This document shows, in pieces, positions 27,208 through 36,906 of a stretch of DNA of 64,000 bases (its first letter is position 1; the number at the start of each line of letters is the position of its first letter). Source of the stretch: Pedobacter sp. N36a (lineage in GTDB: Bacteria; Bacteroidota; Bacteroidia; Sphingobacteriales; Sphingobacteriaceae); contig NZ_JACSZW010000006.1 in NCBI RefSeq assembly GCF_014472395.1, positions 248,001 through 312,000 of the forward strand, given 5' to 3'. The notes below the pieces were generated by a model. That model was not told where the DNA came from. It saw nothing but the letters and a program-made list of their open reading frames with translations, and made no database searches. The position numbers were made by a program, and so were the translations under genes.

Positions 27208-28479
27208 TTATCCGAAAAACATATAACACAAGCCAATCGCAGTACATACGCCTACTAAATCTGCTAGTAGCATCGCACCGATCGCATAACGTGTATTGGT
27301 CACGCTAACCGAACCAAAATAAACAGCGATCACGTAAAATGTAGTATCAGAAGAACCTTGTAAAATACTGGATAACCTTCCAGCAAATGAATCTGGTCCA
27401 TGCGTAGTCATCGTGTCAATCATCATTCCTCTGGCACCACTTCCGCTAAGTGGTCTGATCAATGCGGTAGGAATACCATCGATAAAGCGGGAATCCATTC
27501 CCAATGCTGTGCAAATGTGTTTTAATCCGTTGATTACCATATCGAATGTACCGCTGGTACGCAATAAACTGATGGCAACCAACATCCCCACTAGATAAGG
27601 AATTATCCGGATGGCGGTATCAAAACCTCCTTTAGCCCCTTCTACAAACGAGTCATAGACGTTGATGTTTTTATATAAACCACCCAATACGATCAACAGA
27701 AAGATCAATAATAATAAACCATTACTTAGGATCCCTGAAAATTCCTGTAAGCCAGCTGTCGTTAAGCTGGTTAGGTAAAGTACCAATAAGCCGATGATGG
27801 CGGAAAGTCCCAATACCCAGGCCATGATAACCGGTTGAAAAACATTAATCTTTTGCTTGAAAGAAACGATAAACATGGCGGCCATGGTCGCTACAAAAGT
27901 AGCAATCATGCAAGGGATAAATATATCTGTTGGATTGGCAGAATTTAAAGAGGCACGCACGGCGATGATACTAACAGGGATTAAGGTTAATCCGGAAGCA
28001 TGTAAACAAAGAAACATGATCTGTGCGTTGGAAGCGGTGTCTTTATTGGGATTGAGCTCCTGCAGACTTTCCATTGTTTTCAGTCCGAAAGGAGTGGCTG
28101 CATTGTCTAAACCTAATAAGTTTGCCGAGAAATTCATCACCATGTGACCTGTGGCCGGGTGACCTTTCGGTACATCCGGGAAAAGCTTGGAGAAGAAAGG
28201 GCTAATGATTCTGGACAGTAGACGGATGCCGCCGGCTTTTTCTGCGATGCTCATGAAACCCATAAATAGGGCCATAATTCCAATGAGCTTTAAGCAGATA
28301 TTGACTGCAGTCCAGCAGGTTTCGATGATACCATCCACCTTCAATACGTTACCTGCATCACTGGCTTTTCCAATGATCATGAGGTTGAAAATTTCAGTTT
28401 CTCCAAGAAAGAAACACTTAAAACTGGCTACTGCAATCGCGATGATAATGAATGCAGACCAGATCCTACTTAAGGCCAT
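27208..28479 (-). CDS. Fused spore maturation protein A/B family membrane protein (nucleoside-recognition domains)
   Basis: A 423-residue polytopic membrane protein made of two nucleoside-recognition (Gate) domains. The N-terminal half resembles SpmA (LLGLDNAATPFGLKTMESLQEL, IMFLCLHASGLTLIPVSIIAVRA). The C-terminal half resembles SpmB (FVEGAKGGFDTAIRIIPYLVGMLVAI, ALIRPLSGSGARGMMID). In spore formers these are separate genes for spore-core dehydration. The fused form is common in non-sporing Bacteroidetes, where it is probably a small-molecule or nucleoside-related transporter; its substrate is unknown. About ten membrane segments can be counted. A TAnnTTTG box ends 5 bases before the ATG, so the mRNA may be leaderless. 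Confidence 0.88.
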   Translation of the reverse strand: MALSRIWSAFIIIAIAVASFKCFFLGETEIFNLMIIGKASDAGNVLKVDGIIETCWTAVNICLKLIGIMALFMGFMSIAEKAGGIRLLSRIISPFFSKLFPDVPKGHPATGHMVMNFSANLLGLDNAATPFGLKTMESLQELNPNKDTASNAQIMFLCLHASGLTLIPVSIIAVRASLNSANPTDIFIPCMIATFVATMAAMFIVSFKQKINVFQPVIMAWVLGLSAIIGLLVLYLTSLTTAGLQEFSGILSNGLLLLIFLLIVLGGLYKNINVYDSFVEGAKGGFDTAIRIIPYLVGMLVAISLLRTSGTFDMVINGLKHICTALGMDSRFIDGIPTALIRPLSGSGARGMMIDTMTTHGPDSFAGRLSSILQGSSDTTFYVIAVYFGSVSVTNTRYAIGAMLLADLVGVCTAIGLCYMFFG

Positions 28480-28484
28480 TAAAA

Positions 28485-28492
28485 CAAAATTA
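28485..28492 (-). promoter_or_regulatory. Candidate -7 box TAATTTTG, close to the start codon
   Basis: On the minus strand TAATTTTG is followed by five bases and then the ATG of the SpmA/SpmB gene. The phylum places the transcript start about 5-7 bases after this box, so the mRNA would begin at or next to the start codon. No good TTTG -33 element is at the usual distance. Confidence 0.4.
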
Positions 28493-28580
28493 GTTGAACG
28501 GTTAAATTTATAGTTTTGATTCTAATAATCCCTTGTCGAAACGGATTAATTATCGCTGAGCAGGAATAAAAAGATAATTG

Positions 28581-29396
28581 CTAGCCCATAGCGCTTCCGA
28601 GCTTTGTGGCTGCAATCGCATAAACCATAGGAATTTGATTCCCTAAATGAGAAATTCTGTATTTTCCAGGTTCCTCTTCCAGCATATTCTTTAAGCAATG
28701 GTACGGGGAGTAATCAAATTGATCCAGAGAATTGAGCGCCATGTTATTTTTGATCAGGCCATTGACCACCTCGGCTATACTGTGGTTCCAGACCACATAT
28801 TCATGAGAGGTTTCCGTATTTTTGTCCGCATAAGAACCAGTTTCTGTTTCCAGAATTGCTCCTGAATTGAAATAATTGTAGGCTATCTTTTTAAAGTCGT
28901 CATCAAACATCCATAGTAGAGGATGAAATTCTACAAAAACAAACCGTCCTCCGGTCTTTAAAAAACTGGAGAGCACCAGCGCCCATCTGTCCAGATCCGG
29001 AAGCCAGGAAATCACGCCATAACTGGTAAACACGAGGTCGAATTGTTCATTTAAATGAGTTGGCAAATCATAAACATCACAACAAATAAAAGAAACTTCC
29101 ACACCTGATTTTTCAGCGAGTTCCTTTGCACTAATAATGGCCTGGTCTGATAAATCAATTGCGGTAACCTTTGCCCCCATTTTAGCTAAGGATATAGAAT
29201 CCTGTCCGAAGTGACATTGCAGATGAAGAATTGATTTGCCCCTGACATCTCCCAGCAGACCTAATTCAATGGGTTTTAAAGAAGAATTTCACTTTAAAAA
29301 GCCTTCAACATCATAGAAGTCAGATTTTAAATGAGATGCTGTTCTGGTATTCCAGGAATTTTTATTGATTTCAAGATAATTGTCTACAATTTTCAT
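28581..29396 (-). pseudogene. Class I SAM-dependent methyltransferase interrupted by one in-frame TGA
   Basis: The gene reads MKIVDNYLEINKNSWNTRTA, then FYDVEGFLK, then TGA (29291-29289, codon 36), then NSSLKPIELGLLGDVRGK in the same frame. SAM-binding motif I follows (ILHLQCHFGQDSISLAKMGA), then AIDLS, DLVFTSYGVISWLPDL and the rest of a 271-residue protein. Gly (GGA) is the likely ancestral codon, so one substitution explains the stop. A restart at the Met 29180 would lose motif I, so it would not rescue the enzyme. No other lesion was seen, so the break may be recent, a sequencing error or a read-through site. The substrate is unknown. Confidence 0.85.
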
Positions 29397-29479
29397 GACG
29401 TTAATTAAGCAGGTACTGATTTCGTTTCTTCGATGGGCTACTTCACCAAATATGATAAAAATCTGCGGGTAAAAGAAAA

Positions 29480-29524
29480 ACCGAAACGGCCGCATTCACA
29501 ATGAAGGGATATGGCCGTTTCGGT
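29480..29524 (-). terminator. Terminator of the S9 peptidase gene
   Basis: A 12-bp perfect stem ACCGAAACGGCC/GGCCGTTTCGGT is followed on the minus strand by TTTTCTTTT. It lies about 40 bases after the peptidase stop codon. Confidence 0.9.
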
Positions 29525-29562
29525 GTTATTGGAACAAATCGATGAGGAATCGAAATGATAAT

Positions 29563-32409
29563 TTATGGCTTATCGTCTGTCAGTTCAAAGCCCCATGTTT
29601 TTCCTTTTTCTGTAGCAGGAATTCCTGAGGTCATCCATGCTGGTGCTTTAGTACCTTTCAGATAATAATCGAAAAACTGTTGTTCTCTGATCTGAATGTC
29701 TTTTCTATTCTGACGCTGAACCAGGTTGTGCGCTTCGCCATTGTAGTTTAGCATCCATACTGGCTTTCCAAGGCGTCTTAAGCCGCTAAACAGTTCAATT
29801 CCCTGGTACCATGGTACGGCACCATCAGCGTCATTTGCCATGATCACTAAAGGCGTATTCACCTTTGGCAAGAAAAATAAAGGAGAGTTTTCGATATACA
29901 AATCTGGTTTCTCCCAAAGGGTACCACCGATTCTACTTTGTGTTTTCTCATATTGGAACTGTCTGTTCATGCCACTTTCCCAACGCATACCACCATAAGC
30001 AGAAGTCATGTTGGCAACCGGAGCACCAGCCCATGCAGCCGCATACCTATTGGTACGCGTAATCAGGTGTGCCACCTGATAACCACCCCAGCTTTGTCCC
30101 TGGATACCAATTTTACTGCCGTCCACCCAAGTATTTTTCTTCAGGGCTTCTACACCAGAATTGATATATTCTTCTGCAGATTTTCCTGGATAACCAGTTT
30201 CATAAGAGATATCCGGTGCAAATACCAGGTATCCGTTACTCACAAAGAAAGGAATGTTTAACCTTGATGGCGTAGGAGCAGGGGCTTGATAAGCATAAAG
30301 TCCATCAGAAAGTTTCTCATAGAAATAGACGATCATCGGGTACTTTTTAGTCGGATCAAAGTTCTCCGGTTTATACAAAATACCTTCCGATTTAAAGCCT
30401 TTAGGGGTATCCCATTTTACCAATTCTGCAGTTCCCCAGTTGTAGTTCTGCTGCTGAGGATTGGTATTACTCAATTTAATCTCTGTTTTCAGGTCTTTTG
30501 AAACATAAACATTCGGAGAAACGATATAGTTCCCTTTGTCGTAGATATACATTTCTGCATCTTTAGCTTTTGCTAAATCTGAGTATTTGGATTTTTCCAT
30601 CACGATCAGTTCCGGGTTTTTCTGGTCGCCAACACTGGTTTTATAGAAACCATTCTCTTTGTTCGTATTATTGAAAGCATCCATTAAAATGTGTTGCTTT
30701 TTGCCAAGGAAACGGCTTTCCGGATCTAGTTTCTGGTAGCGGAAAGTCAGTTTATTTTGTCTGCCGAAACCATTGGTCATGTTTTTTGCCGGTATTTTTC
30801 CTTCAGGAGAGAATTCCCAGATGTCATACCTGTCGTAGATTAAAACGGTCTTGTCATCTTCTGTCCAGGCGGCTACACCGTAGGCTGAAGGGTTGTCAGG
30901 AACATCATTTTCTTCATCTACCAGTTTAACGGCAAGGCCATTATTTAGTGGTGTTAGCTTTCCGGTAGCCACTTGATAAGTCGAATAATTGCCGGTTTTC
31001 TTATCAAAGAAAAGCACATATTTTCCTCCTGGAGAAGCCATTGCAGATCCTGAAAGGCCTTCCATGATCTTCTTCCTGGCACCGGTTTTTATGTCTACCA
31101 GGTAATAATCTTTAATGGTACTTGCTGTCCATTGCTGCTGCACTCTATTGCCGAAGTCGGTAGAGGCCAATGCGAAAGGCGCATTTCCCTCGTCCATAAC
31201 CACTGCATCAGGTAGTTTTAAATCCGTTAGCGGCACAATTTTGGGATCGCTGTTAAAGATTTCAATGGAAGATAAGTAAGCTCTTTTCGCTTCTTTATCT
31301 GCATTCTTCAGCTGCATTGGCTGTAGGTAATCATCTTTATAACCCCAGATGTCTAGTTTTGCATTTTCAAAATCTACCAGGGTCGTATCTTTTGCTGTTT
31401 TCACAGGGGCGATGCCGAAGAACAATTTCGTACCATCCTTGCTGAAATTAACGCGTGAATCACCACTTACGCCCCATTTTTTAGGCATACCCGGAATGGC
31501 ATTGTCTACCAAAATCTGTGCGGTATCTAAGGAAAGCGAGTTGTAATAAACATTGAATTCTTTAATTTCGGTTTTCTCCGGACTTTGTTCTCCTACGAAA
31601 GCTAAATGGGCACCATCTTCATCAAAAGTAAAGTTCTTGAAAGTACCTTTTCCTTTGACTAACGTTTTCAAGCTTCCTTTTTCTGTATTCAGTACAAATA
31701 CACCTACCGGAGCCGTTTTATCTTTTTTAGTACCTGTACAGGCGAAGATAAACTGCTTGCCATTTTTACTGAAGGCATATTCGCTCACATACTTAAACGT
31801 ACGCTCTACACCAGTAGTCAGGTTTTTAAAGATCAGGTCTGTGCCTTCAGTTTTTCCGGAAGCCGCCGTTTCATCTTCTGCAAAAAAATCTTCGTTGTCT
31901 TTTTTCTTGTCGTTGGCGGCAGGAGTTGTTGTTTTCTTCGCGGTATCAATAGGTTTTTCCAGTTGATAAGCTACGAAACCAGCTGCTTTCTCCGGCATTT
32001 TATAAGACTTCACACGGGCAACTTTTATGATGGCCATACTGGTTAGATTGGCAATCCCTAAACTATCTTTAGGCTGGTCATCTGCTTTTTTCTTTTTAAT
32101 CTTTGCCTGACGGATGTCCTTTTGAAAAGGCTTGATGGCAAATACGGCATATTTTGAATCTGCACTAAATTGTGCATTGGTACCACGGTTTACTTTTAAT
32201 TTGGCCAGGCTGGCTAGGTTATTCAGGTATAGATTGGCATCACCTTCTTGTTGGTTAATCCCATACATGGCCCAAACGCCATTGTTACTGAGTTGTTTCG
32301 ATCCCACAGATTCCCAGGTATCATAAACACTATGGTCAAGTGGCTTTTTCTGCGCGTACGCTGCGCTGGCCATTAACAAGAACATTAGTGTGAGTTTTTT
32401 ATGCATCAT
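29563..32409 (-). CDS. Secreted S9 family (prolyl oligopeptidase-type) serine peptidase
   Basis: A 948-residue exported peptidase with a signal peptide (MMHKKLTLMFLLMASAAYAQ). A long beta-propeller region follows (about 25-650) and then the alpha/beta-hydrolase catalytic domain. The nucleophile is in GIQGQSWGGYQVAH (serine near residue 770), the aspartate in NDADGAVPWYQG (near 861) and the histidine in YNGEAHNLV (near 892). It is longer than the usual 650-750 residues, partly because of Lys- and Asp-rich insertions (KKKADDQPKD, TPAANDKKKDNEDFFAEDE) in the propeller. It would cleave short peptides in the periplasm. It is monocistronic and ends in a strong terminator. Confidence 0.93.
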   Translation of the reverse strand: MMHKKLTLMFLLMASAAYAQKKPLDHSVYDTWESVGSKQLSNNGVWAMYGINQQEGDANLYLNNLASLAKLKVNRGTNAQFSADSKYAVFAIKPFQKDIRQAKIKKKKADDQPKDSLGIANLTSMAIIKVARVKSYKMPEKAAGFVAYQLEKPIDTAKKTTTPAANDKKKDNEDFFAEDETAASGKTEGTDLIFKNLTTGVERTFKYVSEYAFSKNGKQFIFACTGTKKDKTAPVGVFVLNTEKGSLKTLVKGKGTFKNFTFDEDGAHLAFVGEQSPEKTEIKEFNVYYNSLSLDTAQILVDNAIPGMPKKWGVSGDSRVNFSKDGTKLFFGIAPVKTAKDTTLVDFENAKLDIWGYKDDYLQPMQLKNADKEAKRAYLSSIEIFNSDPKIVPLTDLKLPDAVVMDEGNAPFALASTDFGNRVQQQWTASTIKDYYLVDIKTGARKKIMEGLSGSAMASPGGKYVLFFDKKTGNYSTYQVATGKLTPLNNGLAVKLVDEENDVPDNPSAYGVAAWTEDDKTVLIYDRYDIWEFSPEGKIPAKNMTNGFGRQNKLTFRYQKLDPESRFLGKKQHILMDAFNNTNKENGFYKTSVGDQKNPELIVMEKSKYSDLAKAKDAEMYIYDKGNYIVSPNVYVSKDLKTEIKLSNTNPQQQNYNWGTAELVKWDTPKGFKSEGILYKPENFDPTKKYPMIVYFYEKLSDGLYAYQAPAPTPSRLNIPFFVSNGYLVFAPDISYETGYPGKSAEEYINSGVEALKKNTWVDGSKIGIQGQSWGGYQVAHLITRTNRYAAAWAGAPVANMTSAYGGMRWESGMNRQFQYEKTQSRIGGTLWEKPDLYIENSPLFFLPKVNTPLVIMANDADGAVPWYQGIELFSGLRRLGKPVWMLNYNGEAHNLVQRQNRKDIQIREQQFFDYYLKGTKAPAWMTSGIPATEKGKTWGFELTDDKP

Positions 32410-32513
32410 AAAGAAGTTTTTAATATTTTATTAATCAGCTTTAAATTTCTGCTTTTTTGTAGCTATATCTGCAATTTGAACCAAATTATTACAATAAAAA
32501 CCTGCTTAAACGC

Positions 32514-32539
32514 AAAAAGCACCCCGAAAGGTGCTTTTT
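32514..32539 (-). terminator. Terminator of the pyrG-yidC unit
   Basis: A 10-bp perfect stem AAAAAGCACC/GGTGCTTTTT with a 6-base loop, 20 bases after the yidC stop. The stem's own A/T ends give the U-tract. Confidence 0.9.
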
Positions 32540-32558
32540 ACAAGGTCTTAAAATAAGA

Positions 32559-34358
32559 CTATTTTTTCTTTGCCTGAGCTGCCGCTTGTTGCTGCGTGCG
32601 CATATAGTCATCTAATCTCGTTTGGAATTTAGATTTCTTTTTATTCTCTACAGGTTTTGTTTTGTTCTCTTGTAAAGTACGGTGAATCTTTTCATCATCA
32701 ACCATAGACTTAATCATGAACTGCTGAGCAAATGTCAGCATATTCGCCAGGAAGTAGTAATAGTTTAATCCTGATGGATAGCTATTCAATACTCCTAAGA
32801 AAATGATTGGCATGATGTAACCAATGTACTTCATCTGACCAGTTGCACCAGAAATCTGGTTATTGAAATAAGTGTAGATCAAAGTCGAAATCGTCATCAA
32901 CACACACATTAAACTCAAGTGATCACCGATAAATGGAATAGTGAAACCAAATTTGATGAAATCATCATAAGTGGAAAGATCTTTCATCCATAAGAAGCTT
33001 TCTCCTCTTAACTCAAACAAGTTCGGGAAGAAGAAGAAGAAGGCCATTACAAAAGGTAATTGCAGCAGCATCGGTAAACAGCCACCCAAAGGGTTTACGC
33101 CTACCTGCTTATACAATTTCAGGTATTCCTGCTGTAAAAGTGTTGGGTTATCTTCGCCTACTTTAGCTTTAATCACATCCATTTCTGGTTTAAGAATTCT
33201 CATCTTAGCCATAGAGATGTATGATTTATACGTCAATGGAGACATCGCCACTTTCAGAAGGATGGTCAGGATCAAGATGATCAAGCCATAGTTCCATCCA
33301 AAACCTTCCAGGAATTTAAATACTGGCAATACCACAAATCTGTTGATGTATTTCAATGGCCAGTAACCCATATCTACTAATTTCTCAATTTCGTGCCCCT
33401 GTGCTTTCAGCGTAGAGAACTTGTTGGTACCGAAGTAGAAATCCATTGCATAGTTTTGTGAAGCTGACTGACTGAAACGCATTTTCATGTCGGCATCATA
33501 ACGCTTGATCTCACCTGGTTTGGTAGAATCCGTAATCGCAAGTCTGCCGCTTTCAAAACCGTCTTTAGAAATCAGGACTGCAGAGAAAAACTGTTGTTTG
33601 AAGGAGAACCATTCGATCTTTCCTTTTTTCAATTCTTCTGTCTGGTCTTTAGCAACACTCAAATGATCTGGACTTTCATTGCTGTATTTGTAGAAAGGAG
33701 CAGAGTGCTCTTTTTCTTTCTTCGCAGATTTTTCCTGCTCTAATAACGTTGCAGACCAGTTTAAAGAGACAGAATCCGTTTGGATCACCTGATTTAAACC
33801 ATTCAGATTAATGTTAAAAGCAACATTGTTAGACTTAGGTTTTAAATCGTAAGTATATTCGATATATTGGTCACCTTGATAAGTGGCACGCATGCTCACT
33901 TTATGGTCTGTTACTGTTGGTGTAAAATAAAGATCATCAGTACTTAATACTTTACCGTTAATGTTCATTTTTAACCCGAACTTATTCTGGTCGCCGTCAA
34001 ATAAAATAACCGGTTTTCCCTTGTAAGTTTTCTGATCTTTTACCTGTACAGATAAGATCTTACCACCTTTATTGGTTAACGTCAATTTTAAGTTCTCATT
34101 CTCTAAAACAGTAGTCTGAGGAGTACCTGTGATGCTGCCACCAAATGGTCCTGATAATGTTGCTGAATCTACAGCTGGTGTTGCCGCTGCAATTGCAGGA
34201 GCAGTAGTTTTTGTGGCTGCATTAACTTTTTTCAAAGAATCTGCGGCAATTCTTTCCTTTTCTTTGGTGATTTCAGTCTGACTTGGACCAAAAAAGTAAA
34301 AAGAACCGGCCAAAACGATCATGATCAGGAACAGGCCTGTAAACGTATTTCTATCCAT
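32559..34358 (-). CDS. yidC: Membrane protein insertase YidC
   Basis: A 599-residue inner membrane insertase. Residues 6-25 form the first membrane segment (FTGLFLIMIVLAGSFYFFG). A large periplasmic domain follows (about 60-340), then the conserved C-terminal core with MSPLTYKSYISMAKMRILKPEM, QVGVNPLGGCLPMLLQLPFVMAFFFFF and FLGVLNSYPSGLNYYYFLANML. The basic, Gln- and Lys-rich tail (QQQAAAQAKKK) is typical for binding ribosomes. It inserts and folds inner membrane proteins with or without Sec. It follows pyrG by 20 bases and is probably co-transcribed with it, an order often seen in this phylum. Confidence 0.97.
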   Translation of the reverse strand: MDRNTFTGLFLIMIVLAGSFYFFGPSQTEITKEKERIAADSLKKVNAATKTTAPAIAAATPAVDSATLSGPFGGSITGTPQTTVLENENLKLTLTNKGGKILSVQVKDQKTYKGKPVILFDGDQNKFGLKMNINGKVLSTDDLYFTPTVTDHKVSMRATYQGDQYIEYTYDLKPKSNNVAFNINLNGLNQVIQTDSVSLNWSATLLEQEKSAKKEKEHSAPFYKYSNESPDHLSVAKDQTEELKKGKIEWFSFKQQFFSAVLISKDGFESGRLAITDSTKPGEIKRYDADMKMRFSQSASQNYAMDFYFGTNKFSTLKAQGHEIEKLVDMGYWPLKYINRFVVLPVFKFLEGFGWNYGLIILILTILLKVAMSPLTYKSYISMAKMRILKPEMDVIKAKVGEDNPTLLQQEYLKLYKQVGVNPLGGCLPMLLQLPFVMAFFFFFPNLFELRGESFLWMKDLSTYDDFIKFGFTIPFIGDHLSLMCVLMTISTLIYTYFNNQISGATGQMKYIGYIMPIIFLGVLNSYPSGLNYYYFLANMLTFAQQFMIKSMVDDEKIHRTLQENKTKPVENKKKSKFQTRLDDYMRTQQQAAAQAKKK

Positions 34359-34378
34359 TATTGTTATTTAAACTCGTA

Positions 34379-35995
34379 TTATTTGATTTTCTTCTTCGCA
34401 AATTCCATCGCGGCGGCGACAAATTTAACAAAAAGTGGGTGAGGATTAGCAACTGTTGATTTTAATTCTGGATGAAATTGTCCACCAACGAAGAAAGGAT
34501 GGTTTTTAAGCTCCACAATTTCTACTAAATGACTGTCTGGATTTAATCCTGAAGCAATCATTCCTGCCGCCTCATATTGCTCTAGATAAGCATTGTTGAA
34601 CTCATAACGATGTCTGTGACGCTCAGTGATGTGAACCTTGCCATAAGCTGCATAAGCTTTTGTGCCTTTTTTAACATCACATGGATAAGAACCTAAGCGC
34701 ATGGTACCACCTTTATTGGTGATCGTTTTTTGGTCTTCCATCATGTTGATCACTGGATTTTCTGTGTTCTCATCGATCTCAACGGTATTGGCATTGGTTA
34801 ATCCCAATACATTTCTACCGAATTCAATCACTGCACACTGCATGCCTAAACAGATACCGAAGAAAGGAACATCATTTTCACGAACATATTTGATCGCATC
34901 GATTTTTCCTTCAATACCACGGCTGCCGAAACCTGGAGCAACTAATACACCGTCTAAGTGTGCTAATTTTTCTTTGGCATTGTCTGCATAAATCCCTTCA
35001 GAATGGATATATTCTACTTTTACTTTACACTCATTTTTAGCACCTGCATGTACAAATGATTCAATAATCGATTTGTAAGCATCAGGAAGCTCTACATATT
35101 TACCAATCAGACCGATTTTAACTTCTGAAGTAGGGTTTTTCAAACGACCAAGGAAGTCTTTCCAGCTTTCCATATCCGGTTCGTTTTTCTGCGCCAGTTT
35201 CAATTTGCTCAATACCGTTTTGTCCAATTGCTCTTTCATCATCAGCAATGGTACATCATAAATGGTCGAAGCGTCAATAGATTCTACCACAGCATTGATA
35301 TTTACATTACAGAACAAAGCGATTTTCTTACGAATATCCATATTGATATGGTGTTCCGTACGACAAACCAAAATGTCTGGCTGAATACCATACTCCAATA
35401 ATGCTTTTACTGAGTGCTGTGTTGGTTTTGTTTTCAATTCGCCTGCAGCAGCAAGGAAAGGAATCAATGTCAGGTGAATTACAATGGCATTGTTTGCACC
35501 TTCTTCCCATTTGAACTGACGTACCGCTTCAATGAAAGGTAAGGATTCAATATCACCAACAGTACCACCAAGTTCTGTGATCACAATGTCGTATTTACCA
35601 CTATCACCTAGGATGCGCATATTGCGTTTGATCTCATCAGTGATGTGTGGAACTACCTGAACTGTTTTTCCAAGATACTCACCTTGTCTTTCTTTGTTGA
35701 TTACATTTTGATAAATCCTTCCGGTCGTGATGTTGTTCGCCTGTGAAGTTGGAATGTTTAAGAAACGCTCATAATGACCAAGGTCAAGATCTGTTTCCGC
35801 ACCATCTTCCGTTACAAAGCATTCGCCATGCTCGTATGGATTTAATGTTCCCGGATCAATGTTGATATACGGATCGAATTTTTGAATGGCTACACTGTAA
35901 CCTCTTGCTTGTAATAATTTGGCTAATGAAGCGGAGATGATGCCCTTACCTAATGAGGAAGTAACACCGCCCGTAACAAAAATATACTTAGTCAT
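34379..35995 (-). CDS. pyrG: CTP synthase
   Basis: A 538-residue enzyme that makes CTP from UTP, ATP and glutamine. The synthase domain starts [25 protein letters not shown] (P-loop) and contains [18 protein letters not shown] and [14 protein letters not shown]. The glutamine amidotransferase domain has the nucleophile cysteine in [18 protein letters not shown] (about residue 384) and the histidine and glutamate in VGGQFHPEL. The length is standard. It is the first gene of the pyrG-yidC unit. Confidence 0.98.
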   Translation of the reverse strand: MTKYIFVTGGVTSSLGKGIISASLAKLLQARGYSVAIQKFDPYINIDPGTLNPYEHGECFVTEDGAETDLDLGHYERFLNIPTSQANNITTGRIYQNVINKERQGEYLGKTVQVVPHITDEIKRNMRILGDSGKYDIVITELGGTVGDIESLPFIEAVRQFKWEEGANNAIVIHLTLIPFLAAAGELKTKPTQHSVKALLEYGIQPDILVCRTEHHINMDIRKKIALFCNVNINAVVESIDASTIYDVPLLMMKEQLDKTVLSKLKLAQKNEPDMESWKDFLGRLKNPTSEVKIGLIGKYVELPDAYKSIIESFVHAGAKNECKVKVEYIHSEGIYADNAKEKLAHLDGVLVAPGFGSRGIEGKIDAIKYVRENDVPFFGICLGMQCAVIEFGRNVLGLTNANTVEIDENTENPVINMMEDQKTITNKGGTMRLGSYPCDVKKGTKAYAAYGKVHITERHRHRYEFNNAYLEQYEAAGMIASGLNPDSHLVEIVELKNHPFFVGGQFHPELKSTVANPHPLFVKFVAAAMEFAKKKIK

Positions 35996-36059
35996 GTTTG
36001 TGAGTTTCTGAAAATAAAGGCAGCTTTAAGGGCTACTTTTATTGTTTTTGTACGGGATA

Positions 36060-36067
36060 CAAAGTTA
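36060..36067 (-). promoter_or_regulatory. Candidate -7 box of pyrG
   Basis: TAACTTTG on the minus strand, about 65 bases before the pyrG start, matches TAnnTTTG. The -33 element at the expected distance is weak, so the call rests on the -7 box alone. Confidence 0.4.
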
Positions 36068-36153
36068 GCAAATAAAACGGAAGCTGAAGGGCTAAATGTG
36101 TAATTATTGTTGAAGTGGCAAATTCAAGACATAAGCACTTAGGACTGATAATG

Positions 36154-36906
36154 TTAAAGCGTGAAACCGTAGAACCGCTTTTTTACCAATTCCGGTTTTT
36201 GTTTTAACAGCTCATCATGTCTGGAATATATTTCGATTAATTTGTTCAATTCTTTTTCAGTTTCTATCTTTTTGCCTTTTCCCGGTGGCGTAATGGCTAA
36301 AGATTGCTCAGCATAGGGTGTTACTTTTGTCGCAAACCAGGTACAGAAATAGCGGGGGATGGCCAGTCCGAGGATCATCCCCGGCAAGCCGCTGAATCCT
36401 TCCGGGCCACCTTTCAATAGAATCTCCTCGGTATAAAAAGCAACCACATAAACAGAGTCGTTCATTACGCCAATGGCTTTTCTACACTCATAACCAGCAA
36501 TATTGCGCACCTCATGCATGATTTTCCAGTCCATTTTAGGAATGGTATCCGTGAGCAGGTAATCGTCTCCCAGTATCCTCTTTCTGATCACACGCTTGTC
36601 CTCCTGATAATTGGCATAAAGCTCATTTTCAGCATCCTCATTAAATCCAAAAAACGAGAAATCGGGATCTTCTTCCTGTTTTTTTGTAGGATGAAATAGG
36701 GATTTTGAGGTGTCGAATGATAATTCCCAAGAGCTAGTTTTATACTTTTTCATTCTTTGAGAAAATGCAGGATTTTCCATGAGACGCTGCAGATTTACCT
36801 TTTTTTCAAAGACAATAGTGCCATTTGGTACAAAAAGCTGCTGCGCCCTTACCATCGTAAAAGAAAGAGATAAAAGTAAGAGACAAGCCAATTGTTTCAT
36901 GATCAT
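36154..36906 (-). CDS. GLPGLI family secreted protein
   Basis: A 250-residue protein with a signal peptide (MIMKQLACLLLLSLSFTMVRAQ). The family block EGFSGLPGMILGLAIPR lies near residues 168-184, with a conserved GYECRKAIG segment before it. GLPGLI proteins are restricted to Bacteroidetes and have no known activity. The gene starts directly after the stop codon of the outer membrane barrel gene upstream (TAA then ATG), so the two are translationally coupled and probably work together at the cell envelope. This pairing is common in the phylum. Confidence 0.92.
   Translation of the reverse strand: MIMKQLACLLLLSLSFTMVRAQQLFVPNGTIVFEKKVNLQRLMENPAFSQRMKKYKTSSWELSFDTSKSLFHPTKKQEEDPDFSFFGFNEDAENELYANYQEDKRVIRKRILGDDYLLTDTIPKMDWKIMHEVRNIAGYECRKAIGVMNDSVYVVAFYTEEILLKGGPEGFSGLPGMILGLAIPRYFCTWFATKVTPYAEQSLAITPPGKGKKIETEKELNKLIEIYSRHDELLKQKPELVKKRFYGFTL

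Noticed and set aside
29289..29291. TGA as a selenocysteine codon in the methyltransferase
   Set aside because: The expected residue is glycine, no SECIS-like hairpin follows, and the position is not catalytic in this family.
31553..31966. 137-codon plus-strand frame inside the S9 peptidase gene
   Set aside because: Antisense shadow of a certain gene; its Ser/Phe/Val richness follows from Lys/Glu/Asp codons on the other strand.
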